DNA from: Psilocybe azurescens
Lineage: Eukaryota > Basidiomycota > Agaricomycetes > Agaricales > Agrocybaceae
DNA: 64,000 nucleotides
Direction of reading: 5' to 3'
NCBI GenBank assembly: GCA_023853785.1
Contig: JAJIRX010000708.1
Location: 1-64,000, forward strand
In this document: in pieces, positions 10,489 through 22,465 of the stretch
How positions within the stretch are numbered: the first letter of the stretch is position 1
How the letters are laid out: each line of letters begins with the position of its first letter
Program-made: the position numbers and the translations under genes
The notes under the pieces: model-generated
What the model was told of the DNA's origin: nothing
What the model saw: only the letters and a program-made list of their open reading frames with translations
The model's database searches: none

Positions 10489-11828
10489 AGATATATCAAT
10501 GAGGTCCGTAACAGAGCCGGGATCGCTATCTTCTCCCTAGCAAAGTAAGGTACTACCCTAAAGGCTGCTACCTTGCTCTGCATAACCGCTCCGTTCATTT
10601 CTGCCACTACATACGAGCCTCCCTAGTCCGCCTTATCACTATCATAGGTCCTAGGTATCTTGGCTTTAACTTCTTATTTAAGGAAGATTCAACTCCTGAA
10701 TTGCGTACTAGTACTAGATCTCCAGGCACAAAATTATAGTCTTTAATTACTGCCTGATTATCTCGTTCATATCGCAATAGGGCTTCATATTTTTGCTTAT
10801 CTATACGAGTCCGCATCGAGGCTACGTGTAACTGGTGTTTCGCTAGTGCTTGAGCGAAAGCGATTAAGGCTTCATCGGTCATTACCCCAGTAGGAGGTTT
10901 GACTAGCCATGTCGCCTTGACGTCTAATGGGAGAACAGGGTTCGCCCCAGTGACCATAAAATATGGCGAACACCCCAGCCTCCTTCGTATAGTCACACGA
11001 TCTGCCCACATAATATATGAGAAGAACCAGAACCACTTGTGTACATTAGCGGCTCCTAGCATTTTATATATTACCTGGCGAACGTCCCAGTGTGGTCGTT
11101 CCACCGCACCATTGGCTCGTGAATTATACGGAGAGATCTTAATGCTGACGATGCCATACTTCTCAGTCAACCAGTTGGCAGCTGCTACAAACGGTGGTCC
11201 ATTATCTGTTACAAATTCCGCTATACAAGCCCATCTGCAGATGATATCTTCCCAAATCCATTGTCCTATAGCCCCTACCCATTTCCGAGCGTAAAGGTCG
11301 TCCCTCCATCCAAGATGTAAGAGCGTCTCTTCCATGCACTATATGATGACAATTATTTGATGCAGTGCTCATTACCATACAGTCTGCATGTAAGGTCTGA
11401 AATATTGAAGGAGTATGTGTGATAACCGGTTTAATCCTTATCAGTGTCTTTTGTCGTTCCTGACATAAGTGACAAGTTTTCACAAACCAATTAATATCCT
11501 TCTCCATTTCTGGCCACCAGAATCGCTGTACCAGTAGCTGAGTTGTTGCATAGACTCCTCTATGGCCGACGTGGTCATGGGCTGCAGTAAGCATATACAG
11601 TCGTTTGTCTTTAGACACCACTAATCTATGGGTAGCGCCCGAGTTCCTTAGATATAAGCGCCCTTCAAACATAATGAATCGCCTAACCCATTGTAGAAAT
11701 TGCATATGTTGCTTTTTATCCAAACCCTTCGGTTGGAAGCTGTGATCCTTGTGCCACTGGATCGCCCATTCTAATTGGCGATCCTGCTGTTTTCCTTTTG
11801 GCGATCGCTGCTCTTCTGGATAAGGCAT
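10489..11828 (-). pseudogene. pol: Integrase region of the giant element
   Basis: Minus-strand open frames 11828-11202 and 11335-10607 plus a tail to 10489 form an integrase. The zinc-binding part has two histidines (HDHVGHRG) and a CHLC pair. The catalytic core shows Asp in the QTLHADC context, the second Asp in VTDNGPPF and the Glu in NGAVERPH, giving the DDE set of retroviral integrases. The C-terminal part ends in [20 protein letters not shown] in a shifted frame. Frames switch at about 11330 and 10610, so as written the protein is broken. No chromodomain is seen after the core. It would insert the cDNA copy into the genome. Confidence 0.75.
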
Positions 11829-12049
11829 TGCCAGAATTGCTGTCTCATCAGGTAATGTTAGAGTAGATACTAATTGCTGAACATAGTCCCTTCGTTCAGG
11901 ACCTAGTTCCTCCCCTTAGATTGCAGGTATAGCTCAAGCTGCTTTTGTTCTATTAGTCTCATTTCGTCCGCTTCCGCCAACTCTATTAAGAAGTTATCAG
12001 CAACTCTAGCTATCCTGTCAAACTCATGGTTTCTTGCTCTATCTCTTGC

Positions 12050-13919
12050 TTAATGTCTAATATCTTTAGCAGACCTCTTTCCTTCAGAGGCTTTTGGCTT
12101 TTGGTGGACGCTGGTGATCGCTCGATAGGCGATCCCCCTACGATCTCCCAGCTCTTCCAGTACAAATCCGGTCCTCTTATCAATTTCTGATACGAAGTCT
12201 TCTACCGGTAAAGGAGGTGGATCGCTAGAGTTGTCTAATTCTATCACAGGTGGTCCCCAGGGTTCTTCTTCCGTATTCTCACTAGGCGGTTCCGGATTAT
12301 CAAGCGGCTGGCGAGGTCGCCTTGATAAACCATCTGGTCCGAAGGTTTTTCCAGCAACATGTCTGATAGTGAAATGGAAGAGACCTATCTCTTCTATCCA
12401 TCTATTTATAGTAGCATTAGGCATAACATCAGGATTCATTAGCATACCCCGATATATTTTGCATCCGTTTCTACCACAAGATTTCTGACACCTATCAGCC
12501 AGTGGCGATTGGCTTCTAAGGCTCTTTTAAACCGTAGAGTTCCCTCTTAGGTTGAGAGTATCTGGCTTCATGCTCGTGTAGTGTGATAGACCCAAACTTC
12601 GCAAAGTAATGTTTCTTAGGGTTCTTATTATCCTCTTGGTAGATATAGTAGCCTACAGCTATGTAGGAAGTATCAACTGCTAATACAATGCGATCCTCGC
12701 TTTCGTAGTCCAAGGGTCTTAAGCATTGCGCATTTATTACTCCGTCTTTAACTCGCTGCATGCTAGCAATCTGTTCTGGACCCCACTGGAACGGTGTGTT
12801 CAGATGGGTTAACTTTTGTAATGGTCGAGCCCTCTCTGCAAAACCAGGGATATACAATCTTAGTACCCCAGCAGTTCCTAAGAAGGCGCGAACCTCTGAC
12901 ACATTTTTACAGTCTCCCAGTCCATGATCACTTTAACCCGTTCTTCCGTGGGCTTTCGCCCATCGAAACCACACAAGTGTCCCACTACTACTATTTCTTC
13001 AGCACATAACAACGACTTAGTACCCGAGAAGGTCGCTCCTGCGTACTTAATTCGCTGAATTATTCGATTTACATTTTGCAGATGCTCCCACACGAAACGG
13101 CGAATACCTAGATTTTCGGCGATCGTCTCATAAGTTCCATCCTTATCCTGATATCGAGAGACCGGTCCTCGCACACCTACATCGTCAATGTAAGGAATGG
13201 TATACTCAGGCATCTCTTCTCTAAGGATATAAGTTACATCATCATGAAAGATGGGTACAGAGTTGGTCCATCCCATAGGCAATGTAGTTAGGCGCATAGC
13301 TCCAAAGGGTGTCTGGAAGGTAGTCATGTCTCGGGAGCTCTCTTCTAAGGCTCGCTCATCATATCCTACATACAAGTCAAACATTCCCCACATGCTCTCC
13401 CTGCAAAATGTCCTGCTAAATCCTCTGTCGCTGGAGGAACCCCGAATGTGCTATGGTTACTGCATTAAGAGGCTCCAGACTATGGACTATCCTAAGACTT
13501 TTCCCATCCTTCTTTACAACCGTAAACCACTTCGATCTAAAGGATGAATTTGATGGTTCATAGACTCCTGATACCTGTTTAGATTTAATAATCCTACAGA
13601 CTTCATTATAGAGTCCCGGTGGTATTGGGATATTCTTATAAACCCAAGGCTTGTGTTCTACCGTAGGAATTCTGACAGGCGGGAAGAAGTCTTCTCGAAA
13701 CTGACCCCTTTCATCATCATTCCAGGCGAACACCTCATTTTGTTGCATCATAATATGATGTACTAGTTTTCGCTCTTCAGGCCATAAGAATTCTCCTTTA
13801 TGAACCTTGTCGAACGCCGCTTGCCTTTCTGCCGTGTATCGCCCAGTCGGTTCGAAGTCAGGAGGGTGTGGGTTTAGAGGAGGCATATCTTTTAAGGGAT
13901 CGCCCACAATATTCCTCAC
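12050..13919 (-). pseudogene. pol: Reverse transcriptase and RNase H region of the giant element
   Basis: Open frames 13919-13416, 13393-12878, 12902-12516 and 12445-12050 together give an RT-RNase H polyprotein. RT fingers and palm start in RSKWFTVVKKDGKSLRIVHS. The active site is YIDD at about 13181-13192 (PEYTIPYIDDVGV). The RNase H part shows the first Asp in LAVDTSYIAVGY, the Glu in KRELYGL and the C-terminal Asp in FGPDGLSRRP. Three frame changes break it. One is close to 13410, where FLQRQRI diverges from the expected text. The order RT-RNase H then integrase places the element in the Ty3 clade. Confidence 0.8.
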
Positions 13920-14342
13920 TATCCTGTACTGCTCCGGTAACTCTGTATATACGGGCTTTATTTTTAAGGCTACAGGCTTATATTTCTTACCCAGTAAGAC
14001 GGTCGCCGCTGGTCCAGCTTGGTCTTTCCTGGTCGCAGGATCGCTTATTTCAGGAGGCGATCGCCCTAAGTGGTGATCGCTCCCTCTATCACAATTAGAT
14101 AACTGATGCAGGTACGTTTCTACTTTTCTTTTATCACTAAGTTCTACTTTTTCTTCTCTTATGGCTTGGGATAGAAAAGCATTCCTAACCCCTTCTGAGG
14201 TGAAACCTCCGTCGGATGCTAGGAATACCCCTCTACTGAGATACTCTGAGTCTCTTCGTCCAGTTCAAACACCACCGCTACCTCTCCTTGTTCTGGAACC
14301 AAGTCCTCGAGGCTGTCTAAAAAGACTGGGCTTGCTTGACTT

Positions 14343-15017
14343 TCAAAGGTCTCCAGGACCCAGACCTCTAGCATAGGTAGGCAATAGTGCCTTTTGCTGG
14401 GTGTTGGGGTCTGTGACTAGTACCGTTGTAGAGCCATCTGATTCAGTAGTAACTACACTAGTAGTTAGCTGATTAAACGGCTGTCCCAATAGAACTTTAT
14501 AAGCAGGAGCTTTGATGATATGTACTTGTAGATATATAGTCACCCCTCCGAAACGGAATGCTACATTTTCTGCAAGACCTAGCGTTCGGTCCACAGTTTT
14601 ATTAGCACTTTGCATGTTTATCGTAATAGCAGGATTCCATGTTAGCCCCATCTCAACTGCCGTGGCTTCAGCCATAGACACAATTTGTGAGCCTGAATCT
14701 AAAATGGCTTCTTCTTGGAAGACTCCATTGATTTTAGGGAAGATAACCCTAAGATTACCTGACTCCCGGGCCACATAGGGTTCTTTGGGAATAGCACCGT
14801 CATTACTCAAAGCAAATTGAAGATAAGGATCCGACGCCACTTTCCAAGTAGGCTCCATCCGGTCATCAGCTCTTATGTCACTGGCCATTAAGAACGCTGC
14901 TACAGGGAGTTCGTCCACAGTTAAACCCGTTTCTATTTCTTTGGGACCCAAAGGAATCGCTTTGGGCAACTGTTTTTGGGTGGGCGATTCCTCGTCCTCA
15001 ATTTCTTCTAATAACAC
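14343..15017 (-). CDS. pol: Aspartic protease domain of the giant element
   Basis: A continuous 224-residue open frame on the minus strand. The retropepsin signature is EEAILDSGSQIVSMAEATAV, with DSGS in place of the more common DSGA/DTGA. A hydrophobic flap region and VLLGQPFNQL (the usual LGxxxL-type ending of the domain) follow. It would cut the Gag-Pol polyprotein. The frame ends at 14343; the link to RT at 13919 needs either a frameshift or a corrected base. Confidence 0.7.
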   Translation of the reverse strand: MLLEEIEDEESPTQKQLPKAIPLGPKEIETGLTVDELPVAAFLMASDIRADDRMEPTWKVASDPYLQFALSNDGAIPKEPYVARESGNLRVIFPKINGVFQEEAILDSGSQIVSMAEATAVEMGLTWNPAITINMQSANKTVDRTLGLAENVAFRFGGVTIYLQVHIIKAPAYKVLLGQPFNQLTTSVVTTESDGSTTVLVTDPNTQQKALLPTYARGLGPGDL

Positions 15018-15376
15018 GGGTGTCCTAACTTTGGTTAAGCTTTTCTTAAGGAAATCTCTTAAGTTGGGCGATCCCCTATCAGGCCCCTCAGTGTGACCGG
15101 CATTGTTAGGTCTAACATTTCTTTGAAAACCCTTTCATAGTCTGCTTCTGACTCAATAGGCGCTTGAGTTTTATAGGCTGGACCAGGTTTTCTCTTTTTC
15201 TCTTTTTTCAAATGACTGAGTAGGTACACTGGTACCATTTGGTCGGACTACCGTTGTTAAAGGGGAACGTCTATATAGGGAAGCTCAGGCGTGCTATCCT
15301 CATTAGTATTTTCTGATTCCGATACAGGCATCTCCTTTTCAGGTAACTCCGTGGGTATATTCGCTTTCTTTTATTT

Positions 15377-17320
15377 TTAGGTGGGGAAACCCCTTTTCGC
15401 TGGTAACTGTATCTCTGTCTCCTCTTCACTTGACTCACTTTCTTCTACTGGTTCTTTAAATTGTACTTCTTTTCTTTTATTTTTCAATTGGTTCTCCGTA
15501 GCTTTCGCAGATCTGGTAGTCATAATAGGCCGTCGACGATCCACGTCCGCACCCTTCATCGAACTTAATGAAAATTTGATCCTTGTTCCCCCATGGTTGA
15601 GTTATCCTCGTATGATAAGAATTGGTCCACCTTGTTGCCATATTTCTTTTAAGATCACCAAAGACACGGGCGATCTCTGCTTCCTCTGAGTCTTCTGACT
15701 GGACTAAACCATCATAAGTCTCATCGGGATCAGGAAAATATAGATTCTGGACTAGAGCTTTAGCCACAGATACAACTCCAGGCTTCCCTTATTCATATTC
15801 TCAATAACTTCTTTCATGGTTTTCTCATTATCCTGTCTGACCATGAGACCTCCTGGCAGACGGATTTTCCCATTTTCCCTAATGATCCAACCAAAGCTAA
15901 TGTGTTTTTCAGCCGGCAGGACATTCTCCCCATCGGTGACCTGGTTCCCTACAGTAGTAGCAGGTATTAGGTCCCACATAGGTTTGCTGACCTGTTGCCC
16001 CTGGGCGAGTTTGGTAGTTACTGCTGTTTCCAGGAGTTGGCGATCGCTGGTTACTGGCGTTTCGCCCTGGCTTCAAGCGCGTTCAATAAGGCTGTGTGTA
16101 CCTCATTGAACTTCCTATTCACGTTTTCATTAAATGCCGCTTGGTCTTTAGATTGCTTTAGTAGTAGCTTCATAGAGTCAAGGAGGTTTGCTGTGGCCTC
16201 TTCATTCTTAGGTATTACATCCTCAGGAATCATAGCGTCACGGTCGAGCGATCGCTTGACGGGCTCATCATCAGTTCGCCTAGTAGAACTCTGGGAAGTT
16301 CTTTCAGCTATTGTCACTGCATGACTGATGACTTCTGCGTATTTGAAGCGATCTTCTAACCTTACGTTGGGCGTTGCCCGTCGTCCAATGAATCCGCTCT
16401 TAGGTCTAACCTATCTATTAGTCGGCCTCTGAACGCAGGTGACAGACAGCTCATAAAACGTTCAACCAATTCCCTATTGGATACTAGGGAGGGTCTTGGG
16501 TTATTTTCGCTGCTGCTGCACCAAACGCTCTTTTGAAAGATAGTAATTCCTCTAGCTGATCAGCTTCGATCAGGTAACGACCACGGTAAGGTTGACATAT
16601 TTTTGCCAACCTAGACAGCCATCCCCTTTTAATGCTGATGCCTCCGGATAACTACTAATAATTTCATCTCGGTATTGCTCCCAAGTGCCTTCTGCATAGG
16701 TATCAAATGCTATCCATTCTTGTTCTGTTTCAGCAGACGCATATTTGCCAACTTTCTCTTTCTTAGCTTGATCTTCTTCTATTTTATGTTGTTTAAAGAG
16801 ATCCTCCATAGATGAAAGGAATCTCAGCAATTCTGCCGGTTTCCTCTCATCGAATTTCGTGCATCTTTAGAAGTGGGTAAGGGAAACCCTATTGGTGCCA
16901 TTTCAACACTGATTTCGGATTCTGGAATGTCTGAAGGGGCTGGATCTAGTACTAGTCGAGGTTGTAGTCTCGACAAAGTTTCACCACTAGTTTCTGTGTG
17001 CTCAGAGATGACTGGAGCGGGGCTACCAGTTATTGTTTCTAAAGGATAAATGACGGAGGCGGGTCCTGGTCTATTAGGAATCGTCGATATTCTATTGAAG
17101 TTCTCAAGCGAACGTCCCTCCTATTACTCTCAATAGGGGTTTCTGTTATGCCGGCTGCAATAGAATTACGGGTAGTCCTAGATATTCTAGTTCCTGCTGT
17201 GTCTACTATCCCAAAATCGGGTTTTGGAATTGGTTTGCTACTAAGAGCAGTGTTTTTAGGTTTAGTCGCTTTACGCCGTGCGTCAGGTGGTTTGGTTGGT
17301 GCAATGTTTTCAGACTTTTA
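15377..17320 (-). pseudogene. gag: Gag region of the giant element
   Basis: Minus-strand fragments run from an N-terminal basic Pro/Thr/Ser segment (about 17310-17050, KPPDARRKATKPKN) to a capsid-like helical stretch at 16830-16570 (LLRFLSSMEDLFKQHKIEED, then WEQYRDEIISSYPEASAL). Next come 16317-16051 and 15979-15752 (ENGKIRLPGGLMVRQDNEKT), then an Asp/Glu and Lys-rich linker towards the protease. Frames change several times and no clean ATG or CCHC knuckle is visible. It matches the general style of basidiomycete Ty3 Gag, which coats the RNA in the virus-like particle. Confidence 0.55.
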
Positions 17321-17415
17321 ATCTGAAGGCAAGATAGCGGTGTATTTGGTGCCAAATGCTTATCGAAATTTTTCTCAATGTCAAGCTGGTTTTGCTTTAT
17401 CTAGTATTAACCCTC

Positions 17416-17432
17416 CCTCGCGGTGGGCTCCA
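17416..17432 (-). promoter_or_regulatory. tRNA primer-binding site of the giant element
   Basis: Two bases after the 5' LTR on the minus strand reads TGGAGCCCACCGCGAGG. Starting with TGG, it is complementary to a tRNA 3' end in CCA. I cannot say which tRNA. It confirms that the right LTR is the 5' LTR. Confidence 0.6.
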
Positions 17433-17434
17433 GA

Positions 17435-19360
17435 TGAGATGTTTAGTGCGGGGTGACTTTGTAATTGCCCAATACACAACACCCAATCAAAATATTTATA
17501 TTGATCAGTTCGATCTGGGAGGGTAAGCTCGTAAGGCTTATTACAATAACTAGTTTAGCAGAGTACAGACTTAGACGATCGCTCTGGGGTGACCACTAGT
17601 AGCTAGAGAACGCTTTTACAGGCTAGTACACACAAGGCACTTGAATAGTAAGGGTGATCTCTCTTATATGAGGGCGATCACCAATATCAGGGGGATCGCT
17701 TTTGGGGGCGAGTGTACACGGGACACTTGACAGTTTCTCTTTATATAACCCAAACTCAAACTTTGTCAAACACTATAAGCGGTCACCCGTATTAACACGT
17801 AGTAGATCCTTGGTTCCTATAAGCAACTGGGCACACTAGTCCACAGTCCTTAGTTTACTATAGGCAATGTCCTGAAAACAGTCGGATTTCTCTGACAGTC
17901 GTCCCTAGTTACTATGAGCGATCACTAGCCTTTATAGGGTTCCCACCCGTACTTAATAATCCCCAGGGCAGTCTTACTATAGGCAACGTCCTGAACAGTC
18001 GGAGTTCTCTGACAGTCGTCCCTAGTTACTATGAGCAATCGCTAGTCGTATAGGGTTCCAATCCGTACTTAACAATCCCCAGGGCAGTCCACGGATGACT
18101 TATAAAAGCCTGCTTATCAAATCTAATAGACCTGACGTTGAATATCACAATGGCGATCGCTCACGAAACCAGGTAGCGCCTAATTGCTTAAGGTGAACTG
18201 CAGTGTTCGATTTCTTATCACACAAATCACTAGTCCTCGAAGTGTTAACACTAGAATTCTTATTCAGAGTAAATTCTGATATCAAATCTGGGGTGTAAAT
18301 TACTTGGTTCCTATTCTAAGATACAGGACTGTTTTTATAGACTAAATAGATACTTTGGCTTGTGATAATTGAAAGAGACTAAGAGAAAAGGAAGGAAATG
18401 GACCGCGTGCTGCCTAGCCTTTGCTGCACCAATTATAATAGTGGAAAGTACTAGTTTGCCTGGGCTACGGCGCTTATTTGAAGATAACATGGTTGTCCAT
18501 GCGGCAGTGCCTTCTTGGGTAGCGATCACCCGACTTATTTTATCAGATGGCTCGCGGCTAAGGCATGTCGGGACTAGATTACTTAGGGGTATATTTCCTA
18601 GGAAACCCTCCCAAGGTTCCCCAGCACAGTTGCTATTGGTTTAGGACCCCCTGGAACAGCAGGTGCCCTTATCATGAGGCAAGTTACCTCTAGTATCGTG
18701 TGGCGATCGCCGGCTGGGCGATCGCTCACTCACGTTGGCTGCATTGCAAATTACAAGTTGTTATAGTCGGATCTATTAGACCGCCATATGCTGAGTTGTA
18801 CACAAGATTTCAATTGCCAATACATTCGGTCCGTGGGGCGATCACCCGTGTGGCGCAGTGATGCCTGATCCCCGAGCGGTTGATCGCCTAATTTAGTGAA
18901 CAGCCTTTGTGAGGCCTGGACACAGTGATCGCTTTGCTAATTAATAAGGTTTTCATCACTTGGCGATCGCTCGGTAAGACACTGGTGGGTGTTACCCCTT
19001 GTAAGAGCCAAGGTCATTTCTTAAGGGTTTCTTCTTTGCATGGGACTAATAGTATGATCAATGGAGCGGGCGATCGCCCGGACGCTTCGGTTAGGGTTGC
19101 TTTGATAGCTGTGTAGGAAACTAAAGGTAGTCTTTGATTCGTAGCACTGATTAATAGGCCACACTACACCTTAGTTAGTTTGTAAGGTCTATTACTCTTG
19201 TTGGCCCACTAGGAAGTAAAGCCTCAAAGCCTAATAGTCTGGCGTATCTCCTACCCTTCACTAGTATAATGTACTAGTTTATTACAGATAACAATCGCAA
19301 AAATAAGGGCCTCTGTGTCTCACTATGAATTGTAAGCTCAGAATGGTTTACACCCTTTCA
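17435..19360 (-). repeat. 5' LTR of the giant element (right copy)
   Basis: 1926 bp, TGAGATG...CCTTTCA on the plus strand. It is the more complete of the two LTRs and agrees in length with the solo LTR at 32495 (1924 bp once its nested insertion is removed). It has five GCGATCGC octamers. The element's promoter should lie here, but no core promoter stands out. Confidence 0.9.
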
Positions 19361-19608
19361 ACGGGTATGAAAGAAAGGAGGGTGCCAAGGGCACGAATGA
19401 AAGCCAGCCAAACGAATCCGACCACCATACAGGCTGCTTGAACATCGCTGACGTTCAGGAGTTTAGCGTTGAAGGGACTGGTAGTGGGGGTGTGGGGGGG
19501 ATAAGCACAGGACGCCTTGAATTGGGAGAGCAGTAGATGGTGCCATTCTGTATAAAAACACATCCGTTCGTCCAGTCGAAAGGTGTGGAGGACATTGAAC
19601 AAAATCAC
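19361..19608 (-). pseudogene. Possible upstream exon of the host gene cut by the giant element
   Basis: A minus-strand open frame (about 80 residues to the LTR junction) with a hydrophobic run, VGFVWLAFIRALGTLLSFI, just before the ACGG target duplication. Joining 19361 directly to 2181 does not keep this frame into the downstream GFHIPKE segment, but another frame reads through. Whether the insertion is in an exon or an intron is unresolved. Confidence 0.35.
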
Positions 19609-20190
19609 TTGTCTATGGAAGACGAGATGTGTTAGAAATTGCGTTCAGATGCGTGATACGGACTTGTTGACTTACATGACCACAATGGGATCCTGAAGCT
19701 ATACAGAAGAGAGTGTGGATTATCAAAGGATAGGAATACTGATCTAGAAAAGAGTGATCAAATCAAAGAGAGAAAAAGAGATTTAGAAATTCAAACGTAC
19801 GGTTCGATTCTAGAGATCAGAACAGGACGGATAAAATCGCCGAGGGAAAACAATAGAGAAACAATGGATCCTTCGTATATCGTGAAATGTAGCGGTACTA
19901 GGAACGAGGAAAAGTCCACGAGCAGTGATATAGAAGAAACGTTCGTCTATATCATGCTCTGAACGATTCAACTCGAAGGCGCACGATAAGATACTAGGCG
20001 AGGAACAAAAAGAGAAAAAATGAATGACGAGTCCTGCTTTAGTATACCGCGCAACGAGGAAGTAGGAGAGATTGACGGAAATAAATAAGTTGAGGGTGAC
20101 CACAGACTATGATATAGAAGAAACGCTCGTCTATATCAATGTAGTGGTGAGGACTTGGGCGAAAAGTTAACGTCGCTAATCCTGTGTGCG
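19609..20190. other. No gene seen
   Basis: Purine-rich on the plus strand, with short repeats of TATAGAAGAAACG-type sequence near 19930 and 20112. It may be the upstream region of the interrupted minus-strand gene. Confidence 0.4.
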
Positions 20191-20290
20191 ACGGAGTTTG
20201 AATATTCACGTGTACAACGGAGTTTGAATATTCACGTGTGCATCGGAGTTTTAATATTCACGTGTACAACGGAGTTTGAATATTCACGTG
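20191..20290. repeat. 26 bp tandem repeat, four copies
   Basis: The unit starts at 20191, 20217, 20243 and 20269 and contains GAATATTCACGTG. Each copy carries the palindrome CACGTG, an E-box-type bHLH site. Confidence 0.8.
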
Positions 20291-20345
20291 ATCACCTCGC
20301 GACAGTCATCGATCTCTTCACACTCTCCTCTCAATCCTCCTTTTG

Positions 20346-20378
20346 CCCAATCCCAAGGTACGTTGCCTTGGGATTGGG
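20346..20378. repeat. Perfect 13 bp inverted repeat
   Basis: CCCAATCCCAAGG, a 7-base loop, then CCTTGGGATTGGG. It could form a hairpin. No T-tract follows, so it is not a simple terminator. Confidence 0.75.
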
Positions 20379-20394
20379 GTCAACCCTATTGACT

Positions 20395-20980
20395 CCGGCA
20401 GCAGGATCTACGAGCTCTACCTTTTCTACTGCCTTTATTGTCTCTGATGAGAGTGAGGATGCAGAAGAGCGCTTCTTCTGCATCCCACTGTCTCCTTCAA
20501 CGTCCTCAATCTTTTTTGAGTCCTCGACTCCTTCCCGATATCGCCATCCAGGCAGAAAGATTAACCGGTTCTACCTTTGCTACCGCCTTCATTGGCGCTG
20601 ATGAAGGTGAGGATGCGGAAGAGCGCTTCTTCTGCATCCCACTGTCTCCTCCAACGTCCTCGATCTTTTTTGAGTCCTCGACTCCTTCCCGATATTGCCA
20701 TCCAGGCAGCAAGATTAACCGGTTCTACCTTTGCTACCGCCTTCATTGGCGCTGATGAAGGTGAGGATGCGGAAGAGTGCTTCTTCTGCATCCTGCTGTC
20801 TCCAACGTCCTCGATCTTTTTTGAGTCCTCGACTCCTTCCGATATCGCCATCCAGGCAGCAGGATCTACGGGATCTACATTCTCTGCCGCCTTCATATAT
20901 GTTGATAAAGATGAGGATGCGGAGGAGCGCTTCTTCTACATCCTACTGTCTCCTCCAACGTTCTCCATCTTTTTTTTGAG
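20395..20980. repeat. Minisatellite of about 150 bp, roughly four units
   Basis: Marker text GATATCGCCATCCAGGCAG recurs at about 20537, 20691 (one change) and 20839, giving periods near 154 and 149 bp. Each unit contains GAGGATGCGGAAGAG and TCTTTTTTGAGTCCTCGAC. Because the period is not a multiple of three, the open frames through it shift from unit to unit and I do not call a gene. Confidence 0.75.
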
Positions 20981-22207
20981 TCCTTGACCGACACCTTCCG
21001 ATGTCGCCATCCGCCCTCTATTGTCCCTATTACATGGTCTCTTCGTCACCTCTTCCTGTTCGCTACCTCCATCGCTACCCGATTTATTCGATATGGCCCA
21101 ATCGTGTACTCAGACCACAAGTTGCAAATAGCCATGGTTGCAAAGCCATTGCGCCATCTGAGGCCTTGAAGCTCATCGGTGAAACATGGGTCCAGAAGTA
21201 AGTTATCTGCTGGCTACTCTACTTTAGCTTACTTACCTTTGAATATTCCAGACCGTTTGCTGCCCCTCCAATGTCCCTCTTGCCGAAAGAACCTTTCCTA
21301 TCCCTTCATACATATGTCTTTGTCGGTTGATACCATTGTTGAAATCCGCTCGTTCTTTACTTATCGGTGCTGTTGGATTTTTACCCTATGATTTCTTTCC
21401 GCCCTCCCGCCATGTCAATTTCTTTGCTCCTAATCAATCAATCAACTCTGCGGACTACGGCAAGCCTACTTCGCAGGCTCTAATATCCATTCCCAAGCTT
21501 TCCCGCTCAAGTCTTCATCCAATATAATTTCTATCACTTCCCTAGTCGGGGGCATGTTGGCTCTCTAGAAATTCAGTCGACCAAGATTTCCTGCAAGGTC
21601 AATTGATCCTCCTCGTTTCTCATGACACATCGCATCCCCAGCAGGAATTTGTTGCGAAAACTTGCCATTTAGAGACGAATCCATAACTGGAATATCATGT
21701 GATCAATATCAACACGTCGGGCGCCAGCGGTGGCCGCAATTTTCTTGCAAAACCTTTGTTTCTCTACCTGTAACGCAGACTTCAGTCCTTGTCGTTTAGC
21801 TTCAACTGATATCAGGAATTCAAATTAATCATGTTGCCTACTTCTATATCACGAACATCACGACTTGGTGTCAGTGTACGCTACCGATTCACATCGTCAT
21901 GGTACAGCTCTCAACCAACCATTTAGGTAACCCGCCCTGAACAAGTGTACACAATACTGCAAGAAGCCAAAGAAAAGGAGGCTGCGTGCCGGACGTAAAC
22001 AGGGCGGAGCTGTGTGTCCGGGCGGAGCGGCGATTTCAGCCTTGAAAACGGCTGATATGGAGCTTTTGATGCACAACTTGCCCTGGGTCGAATCCGACAT
22101 ATTTTAATATCTTTTGGGATTGTTGTGCCTATACATGAGCCTGGTGAAGCTGTTGAAGAATCTGAGAAACTTACGGAGCATGTAGAGGGCTGTGAGTTAT
22201 CCTCCTT
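20981..22207. other. No gene seen
   Basis: Only short, unconvincing open frames; no recognisable protein or repeat structure. Confidence 0.4.
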
Positions 22208-22465
22208 TCGCTCGCCATTCTTCAAGCTCAACCGTTTCTACAGCTTTGCATATGTTCTCTCACTCATCGTTTGGGACTATTGGTGTGAATCTGGATTAAC
22301 AGATGTCTATACCCCTATATATGCTGTACCACAATATTTCTTCTTGCCATTCTTCAAGCTCAACCATTTCTAAAGCTTTGCATCGGCGTTGTTTGGGATT
22401 ATTGGTATGGTTCTGGACTAGCAGATGTCTAAGCCCCTATATATGTTGTACCACAAAATTTCTTC
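22208..22465. repeat. Direct duplication of about 130 bp
   Basis: Two adjacent imperfect copies, 22208-22340 and 22344-22465, share CCATTCTTCAAGCTCAACC near the start and CCCCTATATATG near the end. Differences are scattered substitutions and a small deletion. Confidence 0.7.

Larger units (their letters stand above)
2182..19360 (-). mobile_element. Giant Ty3-type LTR retrotransposon with an antisense gene module
   Basis: A 17.2 kb element bounded by near-identical direct LTRs (2182-4084 and 17435-19360) and an ACGG target duplication. Read on the minus strand, the order is 5' LTR, primer-binding site, gag, protease, reverse transcriptase, RNase H, integrase, then a 6.5 kb non-retroviral module in the opposite orientation, polypurine tract and 3' LTR. 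RT, RNase H then integrase is the Ty3 (Metaviridae) order. The LTRs differ by only a handful of substitutions, so insertion looks recent, yet the pol frame is broken many times. Those breaks may be real decay or consensus errors (see the LTR comparison). Most Ty3 elements are 5-7 kb, so this one is unusually long. It sits inside a host gene. Confidence 0.85.

Noticed and set aside
2182..19360. Cyanobacterial contamination because of the HIP1 octamer
   Set aside because: The segment has eukaryotic LTRs, target duplications in a fungal gene, GT-AG introns and Ty3 gag-pol, and it recurs as a solo LTR elsewhere in the window.
20395..20980. Repetitive protein gene coding about 50-residue units
   Set aside because: The repeat period is not a multiple of three in all units, so no single frame covers the array on either strand.
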